Origin: JAICKN01 sp036491415
GTDB taxonomy: Bacteria > Acidobacteriota > Terriglobia > Terriglobales > Acidobacteriaceae
Direction of reading: 5' to 3'
Assembly (NCBI GenBank): GCA_036491415.1
Contig: DASXCC010000033.1
Location: 1 to 23,446, forward strand
Length of the DNA: 23,446 nucleotides
Numbering within the stretch: the stretch's first letter is position 1; each line of letters begins with the position of its first letter. The notes below the pieces were generated by a model that worked only from the letters and a program-made list of their open reading frames with translations, did not search any database and was not told the origin of the DNA. The position numbers and the translations under genes are program-made. Shown in pieces: positions 13,289-21,419 of the stretch.

Positions 13289-16200
13289 TTAAAAAATGAT
13301 CTTCGCTGTGAGAGTCGTCTGACGGTTCCCCCCATTGAAGATTCTCGGGTTCAGGAAGTTTGGATCAGTAATGCTGACGTATCCAGGGTTCGAAGTTGCC
13401 GCGGTTACGCCAGCTACACTGAACACGTTGCCATTACTGACTGTGAAATTCTGGTGATTGAGGATGTTGGAAAAGTCTGCCTTGATCTGAATGGAGGCAG
13501 ATTCCGTCATCTTTATATTCTTGCCGACTGACAGGTTCATGATTCCGAAACCCGGAGATCGGAAACTGTTTCGTCCAATCGTTGCAATCGCGTCGGGCCC
13601 AGCGATGAGATATTTGGCGGTCGGATCAGTTGCCAAATATCCGATGGTTGCTCCTGAACATGCCCCACCATTTGTGACTGTATCGCTCGCCAACGAAGTG
13701 GAACCGCCGGGATTCGCGCAGACAGGAATCACATCGGAACCTCTTTGGGCGGTGCCAAGCGGATTCAGCACGCCGCGATCACCTGCGGTGTCGCCATTGC
13801 CGTTTGAATCAATGCCCGCCTGCCCAGATTGGATGGTGATAGGTTGACCAGTCTGTGCGAGATAAACCGTACCGATGCTGTATCCGCCCAATAGGGTTTT
13901 CAAAGCCATGTTGCCGGAATGAACTTCAGGCGTGGCATAAGTTGCCGACAACGCAAATTTATGACGCACGTCCAAGTCAGAGTCGGAGCGGTCCTGCCCT
14001 AGCTGAAAAGCGTCCTGAGACCGGCGCGGATTCAGAAGACTGGTGAAGAATTCGTTGGTGGCATCGTCGATATCGTGTGCCCACGTGTAGTTTGCGTTCA
14101 TTGACAAACCATGCCAGGCCCGCTGCGTATAACTCCAGGTCAAAGAATGGTAAATACTGCTTGCCAATGGAGGGTCGGACGTAACGCTCCCCAGAAAGCC
14201 AAACGGAGCGTAGATATTGTTGGCGCCGGTGTTCACGAAATTGTTGAAGGCTGTGTCGGTCGGAGTGTTCGCATCCCAGGTTGCAGGGACATCGGACGCC
14301 TGGAAGAACGTGGGAATCGAATTCACTCCCGCGTCAAAGGCGCTAATGTCATTGCGGCGGAATTGAATCGGTAATTCAAGACCACGCGTTCCTAAATAGC
14401 GCACCTCGAACACGCCGTTGCGATAAAGCTCACGCTGAATACCGAGAGACCAGGTAAGGGTCTTTGGCATGACCGTATCGTCGATAAAGCTTGTCGTTAA
14501 GGCCCTAGCATCTGCTTGGTTTGCCGGAGGCGTATAAACGGATGGCAAACCACCATCCGCGATAAAGTTTGTTCCAGTTGCGCACCAGCCCGGCGGAGTG
14601 CTCAGGCTGCAAGCTGTGGCTGGATCCATTTCGCTCTGGATTTGAGGAGGAAGCGTGATGGCAGCGAAGTTCTGGAACTTCCATCCGTAAGAAATACCAA
14701 ACCCTCCACGGACGGATGTTTTCCCGCTTCCAAACGGATCGTAAGCAAAACCAACTCTTGGAGCGAAATTATTCGTGTCGGTCTTGGGATTTCTGAACGC
14801 AATTACGTTCGGAACATCCGAAATGGAATTGAGCGCCTGCGTCTTATCACCGACCGGATTCGTCCAGTACTCATACCGGAGGCCGAGATTAAACGTCAGT
14901 CGCGGCGTCAGCTTGAGGTCATCCTGGAGATACCCTGCCATGAGGCTCTGTGTTCCAAGGAAACTACCACTGCCCGCACCGCGCAAGGTTCGCCCTGGCA
15001 CGGAAGCCAGATCATCATTCGCTAAATCTTCCATTGTGTTGTACCAGTAGTCGCCGTTACTGCGCGGAAGGAAGAATTGTGGATAGATGAAATGTGTATA
15101 TTCTGCTCCGAACTTCAGCGTGTGCTTGCCTTTGACCCACGAGATACTGTCCTTCACTTGGTAAGAATTTTGTTTTTGATTCTGGTTGTCCGACGGGCCA
15201 ACTGTTGTCCCGCCAAGTTCCAGAATCGTGACGTCAGGTTGACAGCTTGTGCATGGATTGACTCCGGCCAACGAGTAATACGAATACTGAAGACGGAGGT
15301 CGTTCACCATTTGGTTGTTGATCGTCCACGTATCGTTTACAGCTATTTTGCGACTACGTATCGGCTGGTCTTGATTGAACTGGGCCTGAGTTGAGTTCAC
15401 GGGAAGAATGAAGTCCGCCTTATTCATGAGAAAGCGGAAGCCAAGCTGGTGCTTGCCCGTTACGTAATCAATGTTGGCAATCGCATCGTGCTCCCGCTGC
15501 AGCAGTGGGCTGATAAGCACGAGTGGACCCACAGGGACCGACGTTCCGTTCACGGTAATTGCAAGACTGGGATCGGCTGACGGGGCCACGGGGTAATTCT
15601 TTAAAACATCGCCCACTGCCGAGTCGACAGCCATGCTTTGTAAAGAAGATAGTCCTGCCGCGGTGGGAGCATTTAAGAACGTTGCATTTCCGGCGCCGTG
15701 TACGTCGGTGTATTCATAGTTGCCGAAGAAGTACAGCTTATTTTTTACGATCGGCCCACCGAGATTGAATCCGAAACGATTGTCGTCGTAGGCGGGCTGC
15801 CCTGGAATGGTGCCAGCCGCGATGGCCTGTTTGGTCAGGTTATCCATCGAGTTAAGATTTCGATTCTGAAAATATTCATACGCGGAACCATGGAAATTGT
15901 TGGTCCCTGTCTTGGTCACAAGATTGAATTGACCTCCGGAAGAATGACCGGTCTCGGCACTGTACTGATTGGTTTGTAGAGAAAATTCAGCGACTGAATC
16001 TGGAATGACGGTTGAGTTTGGCCCGGTAACGCCAAGATTATTGTCATCTACTCCGTCAACGTTAAAGCTGTTCTCACGAGGACGCGTGCCACCAACCGAC
16101 CCGCCCACTCCTGTAACGCCGCCAGGCTGGGCCACTACGTTGGGGGCCAGCACTGCCAGATTCAATGGACTGCCATTGAGGGTGCCCCCGCCACTCGGCA

Positions 16201-16669
16201 GGTTGAGCACATCGTGCGAGTCAAACTCGGTACTGAGAGAAGAGGATGACGTTTGAACTGTTACTGCATTGCCGACAACTTCCACGATGTCGGACGTCGT
16301 ACCTACTTCGAGCTGAGCGTCGGAGGTATTATCACGGTCGGCAAGAACGGCTACGTCTTTCCGCACAAGCTGCCGAAATCCTGAAGCCTCCACGCTCACA
16401 GAATATTTTCCTGGAAGAAGGCTGGGAAGATTCCAGGTTCCAGCAGAGGAACTGGTTGTGTTGGAGACAATTGACGTCTCCTGATTGGTCACTGTTATCT
16501 TCGCGCTTGCGATGGCTGCGCCTTGCGGATCGAGAACCTGCCCACGCAATGTTCCGGTTGTGCTTTGTCCAAAAGCAGCAATGGTCAGTAGTAGAAATGC
16601 GCAGACACCGAGCGCGGAAAGATGAGAAATTTTTCTGGGATATTTGTTTTGAAGTTGAAGTCCGTTCAC
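13289..16669 (-). CDS. TonB-dependent receptor with carboxypeptidase-regulatory-like domain (Oar-like)
   Basis: About 1126 residues from the GTG at 16669, which follows GGAGG by ten bases and begins a signal peptide (LGVCAFLLLTIAAFG, cleaved near FGQ). Next is a beta-sandwich carboxypeptidase-regulatory domain (GTLRGQVLDPQGAAIASAKITV through LLPGKYSVSVEASGF), then a plug region with PRENSFNVDGVDDNN and SAETGHSSGGQFNLVTKTGTN, and a long outer-membrane barrel ending in aromatic LTAKIIF. This is the Oar-like architecture expanded in acidobacteria. Such receptors probably import oligosaccharides or other large ligands; the substrate is not known here. It is transcribed divergently from a cysteine hydrolase/GlxA-type regulator pair and ends in a terminator. 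Confidence 0.9.
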   Translation of the reverse strand: MNGLQLQNKYPRKISHLSALGVCAFLLLTIAAFGQSTTGTLRGQVLDPQGAAIASAKITVTNQETSIVSNTTSSSAGTWNLPSLLPGKYSVSVEASGFRQLVRKDVAVLADRDNTSDAQLEVGTTSDIVEVVGNAVTVQTSSSSLSTEFDSHDVLNLPSGGGTLNGSPLNLAVLAPNVVAQPGGVTGVGGSVGGTRPRENSFNVDGVDDNNLGVTGPNSTVIPDSVAEFSLQTNQYSAETGHSSGGQFNLVTKTGTNNFHGSAYEYFQNRNLNSMDNLTKQAIAAGTIPGQPAYDDNRFGFNLGGPIVKNKLYFFGNYEYTDVHGAGNATFLNAPTAAGLSSLQSMAVDSAVGDVLKNYPVAPSADPSLAITVNGTSVPVGPLVLISPLLQREHDAIANIDYVTGKHQLGFRFLMNKADFILPVNSTQAQFNQDQPIRSRKIAVNDTWTINNQMVNDLRLQYSYYSLAGVNPCTSCQPDVTILELGGTTVGPSDNQNQKQNSYQVKDSISWVKGKHTLKFGAEYTHFIYPQFFLPRSNGDYWYNTMEDLANDDLASVPGRTLRGAGSGSFLGTQSLMAGYLQDDLKLTPRLTFNLGLRYEYWTNPVGDKTQALNSISDVPNVIAFRNPKTDTNNFAPRVGFAYDPFGSGKTSVRGGFGISYGWKFQNFAAITLPPQIQSEMDPATACSLSTPPGWCATGTNFIADGGLPSVYTPPANQADARALTTSFIDDTVMPKTLTWSLGIQRELYRNGVFEVRYLGTRGLELPIQFRRNDISAFDAGVNSIPTFFQASDVPATWDANTPTDTAFNNFVNTGANNIYAPFGFLGSVTSDPPLASSIYHSLTWSYTQRAWHGLSMNANYTWAHDIDDATNEFFTSLLNPRRSQDAFQLGQDRSDSDLDVRHKFALSATYATPEVHSGNMALKTLLGGYSIGTVYLAQTGQPITIQSGQAGIDSNGNGDTAGDRGVLNPLGTAQRGSDVIPVCANPGGSTSLASDTVTNGGACSGATIGYLATDPTAKYLIAGPDAIATIGRNSFRSPGFGIMNLSVGKNIKMTESASIQIKADFSNILNHQNFTVSNGNVFSVAGVTAATSNPGYVSITDPNFLNPRIFNGGNRQTTLTAKIIF

Positions 16670-16733
16670 TTTATTAATACCTCCCGAGTTGGGTGATTGT
16701 GTCAGGAGGTTCACATCTGTAAAAGGCACCGGG

Positions 16734-16912
16734 CGGACGCGTATCGGACAAAAAACGACAAATCTAATTTCAGATTGTGTTTGGAGACAAATTCATGACA
16801 AATCAGATTTTAAAAAGACTTCCGCCAGTCATATTTCAGGATGCAAGTGCGCTTCGGACGTTTTCGGCATGGCAAATTTGATGGCCGTTTTTGTCCGATA
16901 AACGTCCGATAC
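16734..16912. promoter_or_regulatory. Divergent control region with mirrored 11-bp-phased operator pairs
   Basis: The exact 10-mer GTATCGGACA (16741-16750) has its complement split across two sites on the right: TGTCCGATAa (16892-16901) and cGTCCGATAC (16903-16912). On each side two CGGAC/GTCCG words are 11 bp apart (16734 and 16745; 16893 and 16904), and both sides carry an adjoining A-run or T-run next to CG, so the ends form a 23-24 bp imperfect inverted repeat about 130 bp apart. GACAAAT(C/T) occurs three times between them (16757, 16786, 16797). This suits one regulator bound to both ends, with DNA looping, controlling both the receptor and the hydrolase/regulator operon. A small MITE-like insertion is an alternative. 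Confidence 0.5.
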
Positions 16913-16920
16913 TTGTCTTT

Positions 16921-17535
16921 ATGGCATTCGCAATGGTTGCGACAATTGTACAAATGGAGAACTTTCTGAGTCCGACCTCTGCAACAGCCCTGCTAGTGAT
17001 CGATGTGCAGGAATCTTTTCGTCACCGCCCATATTGGTGCGAGTACGACTTGCATAATTTTGTGACAAACCTGAAATCGCTGATAGGAGGAGCCAAGTCA
17101 CGCAAGATTCCCGTCCTACAAATTTTTCACGTCGAGGATTCCGGACCATTCTCTCTTGAATCAGGTCATGTTGTGCCGCTCAAAGATTTGTCTTTTACAG
17201 CCGATGCAGTCTTTCAAAAGCACAGTCACAGCGCGTTAATCGGCAGCGGAGTGGATGTATGGCTCACGCGACACGGCATTCGGAGGGTTATCATCTGCGG
17301 CATCCGCACCGAACAATGCTGTGAGACCACCACGCGCCACGCTTCTGATTTGGGATATGAAGTGGACTACGTAACAGAGGCAACGTTGACATTTCCCATG
17401 GTTTCGCGCCAAGGAAGAAAGTGGACTGCTGATGAAATTAAATGCAGAACTGAACTGGTTCTCGACGGTCGATTCGCGCGAATCGCGACTGTCGAAGAGG
17501 CGCTTGCGGCGGCGTCCCACGAACTTGTAGTCTAA
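16921..17535 (+). CDS. Isochorismatase-family cysteine hydrolase
   Basis: Starting at the ATG at 16921 the protein has 204 residues; ATG codons at 16933 and 16954 are alternatives and none has a Shine-Dalgarno. The catalytic triad of the family is visible, numbered from the TTG at 16891: Asp38 in LLVIDVQESF, Lys110 in FQKHSHSAL and Cys143 in GIRTEQCCETTTRHASDLGY. These enzymes hydrolyse amides or vinyl ethers such as isochorismate, nicotinamide or N-carbamoyl compounds; the substrate is not identifiable. It is followed by a GlxA-type regulator on the same strand, a pairing frequent in bacteria, so the regulator probably senses the related metabolite. It diverges from the TonB receptor. Confidence 0.85.
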   Translation: MAFAMVATIVQMENFLSPTSATALLVIDVQESFRHRPYWCEYDLHNFVTNLKSLIGGAKSRKIPVLQIFHVEDSGPFSLESGHVVPLKDLSFTADAVFQKHSHSALIGSGVDVWLTRHGIRRVIICGIRTEQCCETTTRHASDLGYEVDYVTEATLTFPMVSRQGRKWTADEIKCRTELVLDGRFARIATVEEALAAASHELVV

Positions 17536-17590
17536 CCCTGATCCAAGCACCTACCCAGATCAATTGTCTGAAAAAGTCCGGCGAAAAGTC

Positions 17591-18694
17591 ATGAAGCAAT
17601 CGTCAAGGTCGCGCGGCAGAATTAATAACTCCGATCATCATGACACAGCGATTGTCGGCAGCGGTGGTGATGATTCGAGCGCCGATGATGTTCGCCGAAT
17701 TCCCGTGTTCGTTGTAGTTCCACCACGCCTCCTTCTACTCGACATCGCTGGTCCGCTAGAGGCGCTGCGCCAAGCGAATCGCATACAAAGCCATGTGCGT
17801 TTCGAGGTGCATTATGTTGGTCCGATGCCTTCTTTGCAAACTTCAATTGGAATCACTCTGACAGCCATCGAATCTCTCCCAGAAGAATTGCCACCGCAGT
17901 CGTGGATCGTGCTTGCCGGCGATGTGGAATATGTGATGCTTTCTGGAGGGCATGTGGGCCCTGGCAAATCAGCGGATGACGAGGCCGCCGAAAAAACGAT
18001 TGTGAAATGGTTGAAGGCAACGGTGAGTTCCGGCCATAAAGTGATCTCTATTTGCACCGGCGCATTGATTGCCGCTCGCGCGGGTCTTCTTGATGGATAT
18101 TCCTGCACTACACACTATCTTGGTTATGAAGAGCTGGCCACGATCGCGCCTCAAGCGCGTATTCTGGAAAATCGTCTTTATGTGGAAGATGGCGAGCGCT
18201 ACTCAAGCGCCGGTATAACGGCGGGTATCGATCTTATGCTTTATCTTGTTCATCAAACCACAAACCAGTCCTGTGCTGTGGGAGTCGCGCGCTACCTTGT
18301 TGTTTATTTGCGCCGCAGCGGTTCAGATCCGCAGCTTTCGCCGTGGCTCGAAGGTCGCAATCACATTCACCCTGCTGTACATCGCGTGCAAGATACCATC
18401 GCCGCGGATCTCGCCAAGCCCTGGAATTTAAGCTCGCTCGCACGAGTGGCAGGCGCCAGCGCCCGCCACCTATCGCGCCTTTTTCATGAACACGTGGGTA
18501 TGAGCATTCCTGAGTACACCAATCGCCTTCGGGTAGCGTATGCCCAGGAATTACTTCGCGAAACGCGGTTAGACATGGAACGGGTGGCGGAACAATCCGG
18601 ATTCACTTCCACGCGTCAGCTTCGCCGCGCCTGGCAAAGAATCCACAGAACACCACCCCGCGACGCTCGACTCCGTTCGTATCCGAGTCATTGA
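17591..18694 (+). CDS. GlxA-family transcriptional regulator (DJ-1/PfpI domain plus AraC-type HTH)
   Basis: Starting at the ATG at 17591 the protein has 367 residues; a TTG at 17564 is an alternative. Numbered from the TTG, residues 45-230 form a DJ-1/PfpI-like glutamine-amidotransferase fold, with the nucleophile elbow region ISICTGALIAARAGLLDG (Cys164) and THYLGYEEL (His184). Residues 270-370 carry two helix-turn-helix units of AraC/XylS type (LSSLARVAGASARHLSRLF; MERVAEQSGFTSTRQLRRAW). In GlxA proteins the first domain is a sensor and is usually not an enzyme. It lies 55 bases downstream of the hydrolase, probably in one operon, and is the natural candidate for binding the repeats at 16734-16912. 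Confidence 0.88.
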   Translation: MKQSSRSRGRINNSDHHDTAIVGSGGDDSSADDVRRIPVFVVVPPRLLLLDIAGPLEALRQANRIQSHVRFEVHYVGPMPSLQTSIGITLTAIESLPEELPPQSWIVLAGDVEYVMLSGGHVGPGKSADDEAAEKTIVKWLKATVSSGHKVISICTGALIAARAGLLDGYSCTTHYLGYEELATIAPQARILENRLYVEDGERYSSAGITAGIDLMLYLVHQTTNQSCAVGVARYLVVYLRRSGSDPQLSPWLEGRNHIHPAVHRVQDTIAADLAKPWNLSSLARVAGASARHLSRLFHEHVGMSIPEYTNRLRVAYAQELLRETRLDMERVAEQSGFTSTRQLRRAWQRIHRTPPRDARLRSYPSH

Positions 18695-19280
18695 TAATCC
18701 GAGGACACCGTGCCAACGCTAACGTTTGCCTCATCTCCAAGTACAAATAGATCAGGTGAGTGTTACTGTCTCCCCGGTCCTTGCCAGAATCCATAAAGAA
18801 TGTGACTTGCTTGAAACATCTTTAGGAAGAATAGCAATTTCGTGCGCAGCTATTGACGATATCAGCGCATGAATGTTGCTGGCCGTTCTTACTGCGATGA
18901 TGCGCTCTGCTGGACGCTGGCATTATCTTGCCCAGAAATGAGTTGATGTGTCGCAACGCCATTGAAAAGTATAGACCGAACTATCTTCCGATGCTCCTAG
19001 CGGGAAACCACACCTGAAGTCACACAACAAAACGGCTTCACGCCGACTCAATAATGTGGGAGCATTATTTTTCTTCGGGTTTACGAGATGGCACCACTCG
19101 TGTCTGTCTTTCTTGCAGTATGAGCAATGCGTGTCGGTATTCTCGCAAAACTGCCCGCAATTTTTGCGCGAGTTCGAGATTCTCTCAAAAGTAAATGGTT
19201 GTTGGTGGTTGCGCGGTTTGTTGCGCGGAGGTTTACGGCCTACACACTCGATTTCTGCATTCTCGTAATTTGCAAGTCTA
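18695..19280. other. Intergenic region without a supported gene
   Basis: Open frames here are short, have no Shine-Dalgarno and show no family motifs. A weak AT-rich hairpin, AATAATG (19050-19056) with CATTATT (19063-19069), followed by TTTC, is the only terminator candidate after the GlxA-type gene, about 350 bases downstream of its stop. Confidence 0.5.
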
Positions 19281-19580
19281 CTAATGAGGAATCGTCGAGG
19301 TACGTCGTTTATAGATCCACAGTCCGATAAAGCACCACCACGCTGTTCCTAGCACTCCCCAAAGAGAAAGGCCCCAGACTAATTTTTCACCCCACATAGT
19401 TGAGAACGCAACCAACGAGATTGGAAAATCAGCGATAAACAGAATTGCGAATCCCCATCGCGCGGGCCCATCGAGAATTGGTTGTGACTGTGTGAAGGCC
19501 ACGCCCCACGTTACCGCGAACAACAGGACGTGAACCGCTGGAAACCACACCATCCGTTGAAAATGGCTCACCACTTGCAT
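19281..19580 (-). CDS. Small membrane protein of unknown function
   Basis: 99 residues from the ATG at 19580, which has a GGAGG six bases upstream; the longer frame to 19610 runs through this site. Three hydrophobic helices are visible: VWFPAVHVLLFAVTWGVAF, RWGFAILFIADFPISLVAF and GVLGTAWWCFIGLWIY, with a basic C-terminus (KRRTSTIPH). I do not recognise the family. It lies just downstream of the small frame at 19632-19823 on the same strand, which may form an operon with it. Confidence 0.65.
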   Translation of the reverse strand: MQVVSHFQRMVWFPAVHVLLFAVTWGVAFTQSQPILDGPARWGFAILFIADFPISLVAFSTMWGEKLVWGLSLWGVLGTAWWCFIGLWIYKRRTSTIPH

Positions 19581-19631
19581 ATATAACCTCCAGTTTACGG
19601 TTTCGAACAACTCACTAGATTTGGATATGGG

Positions 19632-19823
19632 TTAGGAGGGATCATACTCACCGGCTCTGTCTCTCGTTCTAATCAGGCCTACACCAATATCCATGTATTT
19701 TAGAGGCTTTGGAGTCTGGGGAGCTGATCCGCTGCTCGCCGCGTTGCCGCCACCTCCTCCATAGCCTGCAGGTGCTTCATTGTCGATTCCATAAAAGTGT
19801 TTCATCTGGTCGTAGACGGCCAA
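19632..19823 (-). CDS. Possible small hypothetical protein, Gly-rich
   Basis: A 63-residue frame starts with TTG at 19823, or ATG at 19805 (MKHFYGIDNEAPAGYGGGGG). It has a Gly/Ala/Ser linker and a polar C-terminus, with no membrane segment or known motif. It is on the same strand as the membrane protein gene about 50 bases downstream. No convincing Shine-Dalgarno is visible. It could be a real short gene, a fragment, or chance. Confidence 0.3.
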   Translation of the reverse strand: MAVYDQMKHFYGIDNEAPAGYGGGGGNAASSGSAPQTPKPLKYMDIGVGLIRTRDRAGEYDPS

Positions 19824-20011
19824 GTAATATCAATCAGACAGAAAGAATCTTCTGCAAGAAAAGCTTCTTGTCTACGTTCTAATTTCACGCGTCGGGATGT
19901 ATATCCTCGGGAGTTCGTTTCATACATTTGTTTACAAAACTTTCTTTGTCTTTACGCTGGGCGATAGCTGACAATACTGGCAATAAAAGATTGCTCCAGT
20001 AAACTGTGCAT

Positions 20012-20096
20012 GCGGTGTCTATATTTCCAACGCGTAGTGTCTATTTTGTTTAACGTGCGTATCTATTCTCCTGACGCGTGCATCTGTTTTATCGAC
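20012..20096. repeat. Four degenerate direct repeats of about 21 bp
   Basis: Units at 20012-20031, 20032-20054, 20055-20075 and 20076-20096 each contain a (T/C)(G/A)TCT(A/G)TTTT-like core followed by a terminal AC, and units 1-3 are followed by G(C/T)G. The spacing of about two helical turns would place bound proteins on one face of the DNA. They lie about 140 bases upstream of the first adaptor gene. Confidence 0.4.
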
Positions 20097-20159
20097 TAGG
20101 ACGTTGGTACCACGTAAGTCTCTACAATTTTGCTGCGGAAGCGTGTTTTCTGGAGGATA

Positions 20160-20231
20160 ATGATCCGGCGTATTCACGCAGACTCGGGCCCCTGTAAAGC
20201 AAAAATAAAGGTGTTCAGCACGAGCGTCTGA
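20160..20231 (+). other. Possible leader peptide reading frame
   Basis: A 23-codon frame (MIRRIHADSGPCKAKIKVF and four more residues) starts with ATG just after GGAGG (20152-20156), only three bases apart, which is tight. Its TGA lies three bases before the adaptor ATG at 20235, in the same frame. It could couple translation to the adaptor gene, which itself lacks a good Shine-Dalgarno, or be chance. Confidence 0.3.
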
Positions 20232-20234
20232 AGC

Positions 20235-21419
20235 ATGCATTTGTCGATCACTGATGTAAGTACTGAAACGCCTACTCTTCCCGCACAGGAAGAGAAATCG
20301 CACGAAGGGTTACCTCCGGGCCGAACGCCCAAGCGATGGCTTCGACCGCTCTTAATTGCCGCAACTGCCGGCATTCTCTTTATTATTATTACTATTGTCA
20401 GTCTTCTTTTCTTCCGTACTAAGCCCTCAGCGAACTCTGCTTCGAATCCAAAACCGGTCACGTCTGCGAATCGTGATCTTCAGGCTGAAAACACCGTCCG
20501 ATTGAAAGGCACGACCGAAGCTGTGAGGATGCGCAGCATTCTGACTCCGGTATTGTCTGGCCAATATGTAGCCACCCTCACGCTGACGAAAATGATTCCT
20601 GCCGGGACAAAGGTAAAGCAAGGCGATGTGCTCGCTGAGTTTGACCGCCAATCGCAGATCCGCGATGCCATTGATAAGCAGGCCGACTACGACAAGTTCG
20701 TGGGACAGGTCGCCGAAGAAAAAGGCAAAGAAGATGCGAACCGCGCCAAGGATGAAACAGAAATGAAGCAAGCCGAAGATTCGTTGGAGAAAGCGCGGCT
20801 TGAGAAACAAAAAGTTGAGATCATGTCCCGCATCGATGCCGAAAAAGCCGAGGAAGATTTGGAAGAGGCGCAGGCGACGCTGGCACAACTTCGCGAGACG
20901 TTTGCATTGAAGCGCAAGGCCGCGCAAGCATCCATTCGCGACCTGGAGATACAACGCGACCGCACACAGCAAGTCATGAAGCATGCCCAGTCAGACGCCG
21001 CATTGTTGGAGATTCGCTCTCCGATCGAGGGCATTGTCGTCATAAACACTATCTGGAAACAGGGGCAGATGGGCGAGGTAGAGGAAGGCGATCAACTTCG
21101 TCCGGGCGTGCCATTTATGCAGGTGGTCGATCCATCACTGATGCAAGTAAGGGTCGCAGCTAATCAGGAAGATTTTTTACACTTGCACCTTGGGCAGGCC
21201 GCACGTGTTCACCTGGATGCTTATCCTGACCTCACCTTTCCGGGGAAACTGGAAGAGATGGCGCCCATCGGCGACGCGGGAGACTTTTCCCCGCGGCTGA
21301 GGACTTTCACAGTAATTTTTTCCATCATGGGCCAGGACCCTAAATTGATGCCTGATCTTTCTGCCGCTGTCGATGTGAACATTTCCAATGAAAACAATTC
21401 CCCTGAGGCCCTTCGATGA
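20235..21419 (+). CDS. HlyD/RND-type periplasmic adaptor, membrane-anchored (first of three)
   Basis: 394 residues. A cytoplasmic N-terminus of about 35 residues is followed by one transmembrane helix (LLIAATAGILFIIITIVSLLFF). Then come a lipoyl-like half (KMIPAGTKVKQGDVLAEFD), a charged coiled coil of about 110 residues (DYDKFVGQVAEEKGKEDANR through RTQQVMKHAQSD), the second lipoyl half (LEIRSPIEGIVVI) and a beta-barrel domain (MQVRVAANQEDFLHLHLGQAARVHLDAY). It ends soon after the barrel, so the membrane-proximal domain seen in the second protein is short or missing. Such adaptors link an inner-membrane transporter to an outer-membrane channel. The next gene's ATG overlaps its TGA by four bases. 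Confidence 0.85.
   Translation: MHLSITDVSTETPTLPAQEEKSHEGLPPGRTPKRWLRPLLIAATAGILFIIITIVSLLFFRTKPSANSASNPKPVTSANRDLQAENTVRLKGTTEAVRMRSILTPVLSGQYVATLTLTKMIPAGTKVKQGDVLAEFDRQSQIRDAIDKQADYDKFVGQVAEEKGKEDANRAKDETEMKQAEDSLEKARLEKQKVEIMSRIDAEKAEEDLEEAQATLAQLRETFALKRKAAQASIRDLEIQRDRTQQVMKHAQSDAALLEIRSPIEGIVVINTIWKQGQMGEVEEGDQLRPGVPFMQVVDPSLMQVRVAANQEDFLHLHLGQAARVHLDAYPDLTFPGKLEEMAPIGDAGDFSPRLRTFTVIFSIMGQDPKLMPDLSAAVDVNISNENNSPEALR

Larger units (their letters stand above)
19824..20234. other. Intergenic/promoter region of the adaptor operon
   Basis: No gene is supported on either strand; the minus-strand frames overlapping the start of the adaptor gene are shadows. The stretch contains four degenerate 20-23 bp direct repeats (20012-20096) and a possible 23-codon leader reading frame (20160-20231), each listed separately. 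Confidence 0.5.

Noticed and set aside
16734..16912. Transposon-like element (MITE) defined by the inverted repeats.
   Set aside because: No target-site duplication is visible at the borders, and the 11-bp internal phasing fits operators better; kept only as an alternative.
19056..19330. Two overlapping plus-strand frames before the small membrane protein gene.
   Set aside because: No Shine-Dalgarno, no recognisable domain, and they read into the 3' end of the minus-strand gene.
20019..20303. 94-residue minus-strand frame overlapping the start of the first adaptor.
   Set aside because: It overlaps a well-supported gene and the repeat tract, with no motif of its own.
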